Below are positions 19,505-29,300 of a stretch of DNA of 64,000 nt, one piece after another. The position numbers and the translations under genes are program-made. Positions within the stretch are counted from its first letter, which is position 1. Each line of letters starts with the position of its first letter. Below the pieces are notes generated by a model. The model ran no database searches. It was not told the DNA's origin and worked only from the letters and a program-made list of their open reading frames with translations. The stretch lies in NCBI RefSeq assembly GCF_963169125.1, contig NC_084800.1, positions 142,968,397 to 143,032,396 of the forward strand, given 5' to 3'. The stretch comes from Humulus lupulus (lineage: Eukaryota; Streptophyta; Magnoliopsida; Rosales; Cannabaceae).

Positions 19505-21091
19505 TGTTGACGGTGAAATCTCGTCAACGATATAAGGTTAGAAAACTAAGACTATATTGCCAAATGTATCTCAGAAGAAGATGGAGAAAACTTGAAAGAG
19601 TAAATGTGTAGAACTGCAATGGAGTCGAAACTGTATATTATTTAACAGCCTTAGCATACAATCAATTTTCCAACCCCTTTTCTAGAGGGGTGATGACCTA
19701 TTTATACTGGAGCTCTAATGGCTCCCCATACATTGTGGTCCCAGGGGACAAGATTGTACAGAGGTACATTGTCAGGGTAGTGGCACAGGTCGTGGTGGAG
19801 CAGAAGGTTATGGTGTCGGCCTGGTACATAGTCAGAGGTATGCATGTAGTGCTTCCACTCTCTGTACAAATCCGTACCTCCACTACTTGTAGGACATAGA
19901 TGTCAGAGTCATGCCTTTGCCCTTTTTCAGGGTTGTACATCCCGTGCTTGTACATTTATCTCATCCCTAGTGGTCCTCTTTACCTAAATATCTTCTCTAG
20001 GTTTCTTTATATTTTAGTAAGTGTCGATCCATACTTCTTTTATCCCGTCCTTACCTCCAGGTAGGAGGCCTGGAAATAGGCATGTACGAGGCTTGGGGAT
20101 GGGTCTCACAAGGCAAGACCCTTGGTGTCTAAGCGAGTATCAAGGCATGACTTGGGCATTCACGAGGCATGGGGATTGGTCTCACAAGGCAAGACCCTTG
20201 GTGCCTAAGTGAGTACCCATGTATGACCCGGGCATTCACGAGGCTCGAACATGCGTCTCACAAGGCGTGATGGGGTTGCATGAGGGCCACAAGACGATGG
20301 TGGTACGAGGCTCCTTAGTGTGGTCATACCTCGCGAGATGCACACGAGCGTGGTGAGGTGTGTCTTGCTGTGCGAGGCATTGGCGCGCATCTGGGTCGCG
20401 AGGCACGCGGGTGAGGGCAGCCTTGCATAGTGAGACCCTTGTGGCCTTGGCAGGCGTATGCAGGGGAAGGGTAGCCTCGCATGCGGGGGAAGGGCAGCCT
20501 CGCATAGTGAGACCCTTGTGGCCTTGGCAGGCGCATGCGGGGGAAGGGTAGCCTCGCATGCGGGGGAAGGGCAGCCTCGCATAGTGGGACCCTTGTGGCC
20601 TTGGCAGGCGCATGCGGGGGAAGGGCAGCCTCGCATGCGGGGGAAGGGCAGCCTCGCATAGTGGGACCCTTGTGGCCTTGGCAGGCGCATGCGGGGGAAG
20701 GGTAGCCTCGCATAGTGGGACCCTTGTGGCCTTGGCAGGCGCATGCGAGGGAAGGGAAGCCTCGCATGCGGGGGAAGGGCAGCCTCGCATAGTGAGACCC
20801 TTGTGGCCTTGGCAGGCGCATGCGGGGGAAGGGCAGCCTCGCATAGTGAGACCCTTGTGCGTGGTCGGGGGGTGCATGGCGCGAGACCCTTGATGCGCCT
20901 GGCCCCTTGTGACCCGTAGCTTGGCCTCCTAGCCTAGCAAGGCCATACTTCACAGCCCACAAGGTGATGCTTCCCTTGGGATAATCTCCTGGTTTCACAA
21001 GACTTACAGGTCTGAGCCTGATAATGTGACTAAGTGCGTATTTTAACCATTTACTGGGGATTTTTTTCTTGTTGGATTTTTGGCATCCACA
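19505..21091 (-). repeat. 5' LTR of gag-only element
   Basis: Nearly identical to 15713-17322 outside the repeat array. TATA box TATAAATA on the minus strand (complement at 19699-19706), about 190 bases from the interior edge. Confidence 0.92.
20405..20870. repeat. Tandem repeat array in LTR (right copy)
   Basis: The same two GC-rich modules as at 16620-17100, but in a different order and number. Since the two LTRs are identical when inserted, the arrays must have changed since insertion or been exchanged with other copies. Confidence 0.9.
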
Positions 21092-21650
21092 GCACTTTAA
21101 TAATTCATAATTTCTCGAAAATTTGCAAGAGATTAGCTATATAATGAAAAAAAAATTATGGTCAAGACGTCCTTACGTATCCATATAAAGAGCATGTTGA
21201 ACGGGTAAGGTGAAAAGGAATCCCTTACACACAATCGCCCAAAAAATATTTAAATATATATATTTTTTAATCATTACAAAAAATTGCTCGAAGCACGACT
21301 ATGTTTTCTAGTATTTATATCAAAGAGAGCATCAAGGAGGTGATGTGATACTCTAAAATTGCGCCAAATCACTCTTTCTATTTTCTAATTTTTTTTTTTA
21401 CATTTTTTAATTCTTCTTTTTCAAATTTATGATTATTAATTAATAATTAAAGAAAAAACTAAAATATCTAATTATAAAATTTATAATATATCTTTACATA
21501 ATTTGAATTCAAATTTGATTAGATATTTATTTATTTAAACGATATATAATTTGAATTCAAATTGGATTAGATATTTAATTATGATAACTATTTAATTAAA
21601 TTATAAATATAAATGTAATAATAAATGTCATTTTTTCTCATTTTTTTTAT
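21092..21650. other. AT-rich host DNA with segmental repeats
   Basis: No gene. 21097-21290 is paralogous to 23350-23540 (aatatctcgaaaacttacac-type phrase, ccatataaagaagat). 21310-21650 is paralogous to 22135-22425 (gagagcatcaaggaggtgat; ttatgattattaattaataa). Confidence 0.65.
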
Positions 21651-21658
21651 TTTACTTT

Positions 21659-22039
21659 GGGAATTTACTCATTTGGTACCCTATATTTTTCAAAGTATCA
21701 TTTTGGTACCTTCTATTTTTAATAATGCTCATATGGTACCCTGTATTTTAAAATTATACATATTTGATACCCTGGACTCAGATTTGATAGATAAAATTTT
21801 GTCAATATGATCAAACTGTCATCAGTTATATGTAATTAAGTAATTAAATTTAAATTTGAAACTTACATAATTAACAGCAGTTTGATTAAATTGGTAAAAT
21901 TTTATTAATTAAATTTGAGTTTAGGGTACCAAATATGTACGATTTTAAAATACAGGGTATCATATGAGTATTATTGAAAACAGGGGGTACCAAAATGATA
22001 CTTTGTAAAAACACAGGGTACCAAATGGTTACCTACCCA
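21659..22039. mobile_element. Fold-back MITE with long terminal inverted repeats
   Basis: A 381-bp non-coding element whose two halves are inverted copies of each other over about 150 bases (left actcatttggtaccctat, right in complement). The outer ends are GGGAATTTACTC and ...TACCTACCCA, and flanking direct repeats tttacttt lie at 21651-21658 and 22040-22047. The paralogous sequence at 22415-22435 lacks the insertion (ttttattttacttttctaat), which confirms the boundaries. An 8-bp repeat would fit a hAT-type element, but a 7-9-bp reading cannot be excluded, so the superfamily is open. Confidence 0.88.
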
Positions 22040-22047
22040 TTTACTTT

Positions 22048-22499
22048 TCTAATTTATGGCTATTAAGTAATTTTGGAAAAAACTCAATCTATTTTCTCTT
22101 TTTTCTCATTTTTATTTTAATAATAATCTATCTATATATTTATACAAAGGAGAGCATCAATGAGATGATGCGACACTCTAAAATTGCTCCAGAGCACTCT
22201 TTCTATCTTCTCATTTTTTACATTTTTTAATTCTTCTTTTTCAAATTTATGATTATTAATTAATAATTAAAGAAAAACTAAAATATTTAATTATAAAATT
22301 TATAATATATCTTTACTTAATTTTAATTCAAAATTGATTAGATATTTAATTACGACATTTGTTTAATTAAATTATAAATATAAATATAATAATAAATAAC
22401 ATTTTTTCTCATTTTTTATTTTACTTTTCTAATTTATGGCTAATAATTTTGGAAAAAACTCAATCTATTTTTTATTTTTTATTTTAATAATAATCTATC
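22048..22499. repeat. Second copy of host duplication (unoccupied site)
   Basis: 22135-22480 repeats 21310-21650 plus the bases right of the MITE. It serves as the empty-site comparison for that insertion. No gene. Confidence 0.75.
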
Positions 22500-23225
22500 T
22501 ATTTATATCTTTAACCTTTTGACAAAACATGGAGTCCAAATGTTAGTTTTTAACAATAAATTATCAAAACAGGTAATAAACTAAAATACACGTGGTTCAA
22601 ATAATCTATATGTAGATTCATATTTTAAAATTTTTTGACAAAATACAAGCTCCACAAGTTAATTTTAAAAAATAAATGGTCAAAACGAGTAATTAGCTAA
22701 AATACAAGGTTCAAAATGGTATAAACTCTTATAAAAAACATAAATTACATAAATATATATAATTTACTTTTTATAAAGAATGTTTAATCTTTTCAATAAA
22801 TACATGGTCCAAACGGGTAATCAGCCAAAATATAGCGTTCAAATAATCGATCTATCTATTCCTATTTTTAACCTTTTGGCAAAACTTGAGGCCCACAAGT
22901 TAATTTTTAAAAATAAAGTGTCTCGACGGGTAATCAACTAACATACAAAGCTCAAAATAGTGTGAACTCTTATAGAAAACATGAATTATATAAATATATA
23001 TAATTGATTTTTTATAAAGAAATTTAACCTTTTGAATAAATACATGGTTTAAATGTTAATTTTTTTTTAAATAAATGGTCAAAATAGTCGGACAAAATAC
23101 AGTGTTCAAATAATTGATCTATCTATTCCTATTTTTTAATCTCTTGATAAAACAAAAAGTCTAAAAATTAATTTTTAAAAATAAATGGTTCAAATGGGTA
23201 ATCAGCCAAAATAACTATTACACAA
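22500..23225. repeat. AT-rich tandem array, unit about 260 bp
   Basis: Phrases such as gatctatctattcctatttt (22847, 23118), cataaattacataaatatat (22739; variant at 22979) and caaaatacaaggttcaaa recur about every 240-265 bases, in about three diverged copies. No gene. Confidence 0.65.
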
Positions 23226-24065
23226 AATATAAATTTTCTTATATATAATTTAGCATTTTTATAAAAAAAAAACACGCAAAACAAATAAAAATAATAATAA
23301 TATTAAATAAAAGCATATGTACAACAAATTTTTTTAACTTTGTTTGACACGTACTTTAACTATTTATAATATCTCGAAAACTTACACGAGATTCACTAAA
23401 CAACGAATATCATTATAAAAAAAAATTGTGGTCAAAATACCCTTATGTGTCCATATAAAGAAGATATTGTACCAATATGATAAAAATGAATCTCTACCAC
23501 ATAATTTTCCAAAAAAATATTTTAAAATATATATTTTAATAATTATAAAAGACTACCCAATTATATTTTCTAATTACAAATAAAAGAAAAATCATACAAG
23601 GAGAATGAAAATCTATATGATGAAATAGTCTAAACTTTAGGGTCATAAAAAAATAGAGATATTTAGTCCAAGATATCGAATTTCAAGGAGTGGAGAAGAA
23701 AAATTAAGTATTGTACAATTATTTATCACCACCAGACAATTACCCTAATAATTATATGTCACGCACTAATTATTAGTGTCTTATAGCAATATTCATATAT
23801 AATAATTAATTGTAATTGAATACAAAAGGACAATATAATTATAATATTATTTAAAACTAAAAATATAAACCAGATTTGGGGTTGGGGTTATTATTACAAT
23901 GTTTATCATGTTTATACGGAATGATGATCAACTCGACCTTAGATAATTAGCTTAAAGAAACCTTACTATTCCATATATACGAGCTACCTAACCTGTCTTC
24001 TATAACGCGAGGTTATGATTTTCTAACACAAAAAGGTCAATTTCTAGTAAACCATATAATATTGG
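23226..24065. other. AT-rich host DNA; empty site of gag-only element
   Basis: 23265-23580 is paralogous to both flanks of the 15713-21091 element joined together, so it is the unoccupied version of that locus. The rest, to 24065, shows no gene or clear repeat. Confidence 0.65.
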
Positions 24066-24455
24066 GTAAATCTTCGGAGCACCCCCAAAAGCGAGCACAT
24101 CAGTGCACTTTTATTGTTTTTGGCCTAGAAAATATTTTCGATGAATTTTTTTTAATTACTGTATACATTGTGGTTGCATGGTGTAAATTTTTAGAAAATT
24201 CCAAATAATTTATAATGTCGAAAATTAGGCTCAAATTACACGCATGATTAATTTTTTTTTACGCGCATGGAATTTAAAATGTTTGAAACTTATTTTCGAC
24301 ATCGTAAATTATTCAGAATTTTCTAAAAATTTGCATGATACTCTAAATAACTACAATATACATAGGCATAAAAAAATATTCACCGAAAATATTTCTTGAG
24401 CCAGAAACACCATAGGAGTGTACCGGTGTGTCCCTTTTAGGGGGTGCAGCCTAGA
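24066..24455. mobile_element. Fold-back MITE, copy 1
   Basis: About 390 bases forming a near-complete palindrome: ggagcacccccaaaagcgag at the left pairs imperfectly with the cccttttagggggtgc side at the right, and gtaaatttttagaaaattcc pairs with the ttctaaaaatttgc side. The centre is near 24255. It has no coding capacity. Confidence 0.8.
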
Positions 24456-24502
24456 ATTGGTTTGTAATATATTCCTTTATTAATGTCCACCATATATATA
24501 AA

Positions 24503-24875
24503 CAAACGGGAAATTCTCTAGTGCACCTCCCAAAAAGGGTACATTGGTGCAACCTTTGCTGTTTTTTGCTCAAGAAGTATTTTCGGCGAATTTCTTTTTT
24601 ATGACTGTGTACATTGTAGTTATTTAGAGCATACTGTAAATTTTTAGAAAATTCTAAATAATTTACAATGCTGAAAACTAAGTTTAAAACAAATTATTAC
24701 ATGCGTGACTAATTTTTTTATGCGCTATATAAGTAACATGTTTGAACTTTATTTTCGGTACAGTAAATTATTCAAAATTTTAAAATTTTCAGCAAACTCT
24801 AATAACTAAAATGTACACTGTCAACAAAAAAAAAAATTAGCTGATAATACTTCTGGAGGCAAAAACACTGGGTGA
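24503..24875. mobile_element. Fold-back MITE, copy 2
   Basis: Same family as 24066-24455 (gtgcacctcccaaaaagggt, tattttcggcgaatttct, gtaaatttttagaaaattct) with its own inverted half at about 24720-24870. The right terminus is diverged. It lies only about 50 bases from copy 1. Confidence 0.75.
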
Positions 24876-25237
24876 GAATTTGCCTAAACAAACACTTTCA
24901 CTATCTTGTACATTTGATTTTCATTTTTAACTGTACTTCCTTCCAGAAGATCAGCTAACTAGATGACCTTGCACCTAATAAGCAACTTTATTTATAAATA
25001 ATATAAAATATTAGTGATTACCAACTCTATGGTCAGAAGGAAGAAGCCTCATTGCAAAATATAATATTATTTACTTAAACGTGTTTTCTTACGTATAAAT
25101 AATATGTACACTACACATAAAACCAATAATTAACTCTCCTCATCACTACTCATTTTTACAATATATATTAATTGTTATTTTGTAATTTTCAAATTCTCTA
25201 ATAAAGACAGTCTTTGTAAGCATGTTTTGATTTTACT
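24876..25237. promoter_or_regulatory. Putative promoter and 5' UTR of host gene
   Basis: A TATA-like tataaata at 25094-25101 lies 137 bases before the ATG at 25238. The leader holds a minimal two-codon upstream ORF (ATG TTT TGA, 25222-25230) that ends eight bases before the start codon. Such minimal uORFs can lower translation. No transcript evidence is available here. Confidence 0.5.
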
Positions 25238-25922
25238 ATGGGTGACAAGAACGACACTAACCAAGAAAATTACTTGAACAACGATGATCAATTATCAGAG
25301 GACGCGCTCTCATTCTGCTACCTCAGCAACGACGTCGACGAATTCATGACAGCCTACCATGAACACGAAGCAGCCGTATTGCCTCATATGACAGATCCAG
25401 AAATTACTGACTTGAGTTCTTCAACCAGATCGCCATCGAGACCGAACCCTCAACGGAGATCGTCGTATTCTACGGCGAAATCATACCACCGAAGCAGAAG
25501 AGCGAGTTTCTACGACACCCCGAAAACGGCCTTCATCCAGGGAGAATCGTTTAAAAGGTCTCGTAGCTTTCGCCGCAATTCCTGCCATTAATAGTAAAAA
25601 TCATTCGAAATTGGTTCGTTTTGGTCAATTCATGGGTTCACCGGCAACGGGCAAGTCCTCGTTCCAGAGCAGTAGTTCTCGAAAGCATAAGGTCTTTATT
25701 GGGTTGGTGATGAAGCTTCAACCGAAGATGGAGCTGAGTGAGATAAGGAAGAGGCAACATAGCCGGAAAACTATTCCGGCGCCCATGTTTCCGGTCAAAG
25801 AGTTCAACGAACCGGCTAAAACTGGTGATAAGGTTGTTGGGACTAAGAGTAGTTGTACTCGTTGGGGATTGTTTAGGCCCTTAAGGTGTTGCGCCCACCT
25901 TTTGAGCACGTTATGCAAATGA
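25238..25922 (+). pseudogene. Plant-specific gene of unknown function, frameshifted
   Basis: Two overlapping frames make one gene-like unit. The first (25238-25591, 117 codons) starts with an acidic stretch, EDALSFCYL, then a Ser/Arg-rich part. The second frame, open from before 25590 to 25922, carries SSSRKHKVFIGLV, MELSEIRKRQ, PAPMFPVKEF and WGLFRPLRCCAHLLSTL. This combination (E-L-S-x-I-R-x-R-Q followed by P-x-P-M-F-P and a C-terminal LLRPLRC-like motif) is one I associate with an uncharacterised plant family, but I cannot name it securely. Codon use and GC content are much higher than the surroundings, as in real coding sequence. The parts join by one frame change near 25560-25590. That could be a real lesion, a sequencing indel or a small intron; no clear splice sites are seen. 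Confidence 0.65.
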
Positions 25923-26133
25923 AATATGTGTGTACGTCACCAAATTTTTTTAATTTTAAGGATTTTTTTTTATTTATTTATGATAAGCGAATACTTTTTT
26001 ATTTAATAGAATATTTTTATATTTAATTTTAGAATTGTAAATATGACTTAAACTTAAATAAAATTAAATGAATGAATAATTAATAACAAATTAAAATATG
26101 CTATTTTTTAGATATTTTACAATAATAATTATT
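25923..26133. other. AT-rich DNA downstream of gene; LINE target
   Basis: No gene. 26020-26133 belongs to a locally repeated sequence (other copies near 32690-32780 and 33330-33440) and ends in the LINE target duplication aataataattatt (26121-26133). Confidence 0.6.
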
Positions 26134-26337
26134 ATTATTTTTTTGATCAGGAAAGAAATATTTCATTAATCACAAACCCAATTATAAACAAAAAACCTCT
26201 CTCAAAGAGAAGGCTCCAACAACATTACAAAAAACATAAATTCCTCACAAAGAGTCTCTCTTTTGCTGTCATTTTCTTTTGAGAGAAGTATCTAACTCTA
26301 TGCACTATATCATTTTTTATCATATCTACAATAACAT

Positions 26338-29300
26338 TCACCCTAAATGAGTATCTATTAAAATACAAGAATTCCTGTTTTGCCAAATATGATATATTGT
26401 TGCTGAAAACACCGCTGCCATAACCACTGTCTTAACACCCTTCCTCATATCTTTAATCCAACAAGTCCAATCTTTGAACCGAAGAGGCCACTTACAGCCA
26501 ACCCAAGCTTGAATAAGGTAGGCCACCTGCTGTGAACATTTACAATGAAAAAATAGATGGTCATGACTCTTCAAGTTGACAACAACTGGGCAAAGGCTGC
26601 TGTCAAGATGCAGAAGCACCTTTTGCAAGTGGTCCCGGGTGAGCAAATTGTCATTTACCGCTTGCCAAATAATAAAACGATGCTTTGGCACGCTCATCCT
26701 ATTCCACACAAAATAATGATATTTGATTTGCTCTTGGTGGAGAATTCTTTTATAGAACAAACTAATCTTGAAAGAACCATGACTAGCTGCTGCATCTATG
26801 TCCACTTTAGTAAAGTCATCTCGGATATGGCACATTTTGCGCCAATACCAACTAGAATCAGCTTTAAGTTGATACTTCCAGAAATTTTGGCCTCTTAATT
26901 AGACAGCATTGATCCACTTAACCCACATCGCCTCAGGCTGATGACTTATTGCCCAAATATACTTAGCAAGCATAGCCTTGTTCCATTTTGCTCCTTCACC
27001 AAAACCCAAACCCCCATAAGCTTTAGGCAAGCTGACTTTGGACCAAGAAGCACGATGGAAGTTACTTCGGGTTCCATTGTTACCCCACAAGAACCACATG
27101 CAAAGTTTATCAACCTCCTTAACTACACTTTGAGGGAGCATGAAGATATTCATCCAATAGTTACGCAACCCCAACAAGACATAATTTATGAGTTGGGTCC
27201 TCCCGGCATAAGAGAGGTGCCTTTTAATCTGTAAAATCTGAAGTAAATGACCCTTTTCTATATTCGGAACACCTCCAAAATAGACATGTGATTTGCTATG
27301 ATTTTCCTTCAGCCCTATGCTACAACAGAAGTCCTTAAAGACCTGCTTAACACACTGTACTGATTCTTTATTAGCTTTACAGAAAATGATTAAATCATCC
27401 GCAAAGCAGAGATTAATTATCTTGAGGCTTTTACACAGAGGATGGAACTTGAACTTAGACTGTGTAGCTCCTAGCTGCAGTAAACGGGTGAGATATTCCA
27501 TTACCAGGACAAACAGTAATGGAGAAATAGGGTCTCCTTGACGCAGACCCTTAACACCTTGAAATCCCACCTGCAATCTCCCATTCATCATAAGTACATA
27601 ATAGGTGCCACGAAGACATACCATCACCCAAGCTATGAACCGAGTAGGAAATCGCATACTAATCAATAGACCCTCCAAAAAACACTAGTCCACTGTATCA
27701 TAGGCTTTGCTAAGATCGATCTTCAGAGCACACCTCGGGGAAGCATTCCTCCTATTGTAATTCTTAATCAAGTCTTGAAAAATAAGGATATTATGAGCTA
27801 GTAATCTCCCTTTAATAAAAGCACCTTGATTCGGACTGACTAATGTAGGAAGGACCTCCGAAATCCTGCTGCATAACATTTTTGAGATGCATTTATAGAT
27901 TGTGTTACAGCAAGCTATGGGCCTGTAGTCAATGGCATTGCACGACATATCTGTTTTAGGAACCATAGCAAGGACAGTTTTATTGAGTTCAGCAGGAATT
28001 TTCCCAGAGTTGAAGAACTCAAGAATGGCTTTAGATATTTCAGCACCTATGTCCTGCCACATGGCCTTATAAAACTCAGAGCCAAAGCCATCAGGCCCTG
28101 GACTCTTAGTACCTGGAATACTGAACAAAGCCTTCTTAACATTTGATTTTTGAAATTTTCTGATAAGCTTTAGGTGCATCTCAATGTCCAGACAAGGACC
28201 AAGCCCAATACAGTGAGTATTAATACTTCTTGTTGCTGAGCTGGTGCTTCCCATATATTCACGGAAATGGTCCAGAAAATGAGTAACAACTTGACTGTAG
28301 TCATCAATAATAACTCCCAGATCATTCTGAAAGGATGCAATTCTATTCTCCTCTCTTCATTTTTTAATGCACGCATGGAAGTAAGAGTTGTTGTCATCTC
28401 CCTTCTGCAGCCAAGTGATTTTACTTCGCTGTACCAAAAAGCTTCTGTACATTGTAGAGTGAAATTGATAGTTGGCTGCTGCATCTTTTTCAGCTTCCTG
28501 AATAGAGATATCCAAAGGGGAAGCTTGAGCTCTGCTTAAAGCCAATTCATAATCACCCTTAGCTTGATGATAACTGTAACGACCCAAATTCACTAATAAG
28601 GCTTAAGGGCCTTGATTAGTGTGCTGGGAGGGCATGATGGGAATTATGTGTGATTATTATGATTAAGATGCATGATTATGATTTTAAGCATGTTATATGA
28701 CTATGTGAATTATATTATGTGATAATTATGATGTGTGAATCGTACCGCGTAGGTGCTGTGATACCAACGTGATGCACGTGCCGAGACGGTCCTAGAAAAC
28801 TAGATAATGGTAACTGGTAATTTGGTAACCTGCGTAACTGTTAGTAACCATAGAGAGTAACAGGTTTTATGGGGAAAGTGGTAGAATTGCAAAGCTGGTG
28901 AAAAGACAGGTATGGCCTTGAGGTTTAGTTAGGAAGGGGTATTAGTGGAAGGGTAGAATAGTCATTTGGTAGGATAAATGATCATTAGCTGAAGGGAAAA
29001 TATGATATACGTATAACACTTGGAGAAATGGGTTTATGCTGAAATTGGGGACCTAGAGGAAGAGCAAACCTAAGAAGAAGAAGGGAGAAACTGAATTTAG
29101 CTTTTGGAAGAAGAATTTAAGGGTGATTGAAGTTGTCAAGCAAGCTTAGATCAATGATACTCAGAGGTAAGATTTTGATTATGATATATCCAAGTTTTAA
29201 GTCTTGAATTTTAGGTAATGAATGTGAATTGAGGCAAGTTGGTGGCTGGTTTTATGTAATTTCAGAATTGGGAAAATCAAGGGGGAAGAAGGTTTGGAGC

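Larger units (their letters stand above)
15713..21091 (-). mobile_element. Non-autonomous gag-only Tat-type LTR retrotransposon
   Basis: Two long LTRs (15713-17322 and 19505-21091) enclose a 2.18-kb interior with PBS, one gag gene and a PPT but no protease, RT or integrase. The LTR ends are TG...CA (minus strand starts TGTGGATGCC, ends CGTCAACA). Flanks are gcatt (15708-15712) and gcact (21092-21096), a target repeat with one mismatch. A related unoccupied site lies at 23265-23580, with homology continuing across the insertion point. The gag frame is intact, which suggests recent activity or selection. Enzymes would have to come from a relative in trans, for example Tat elements like that at 35426-61477; this is inference. 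Confidence 0.92.
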
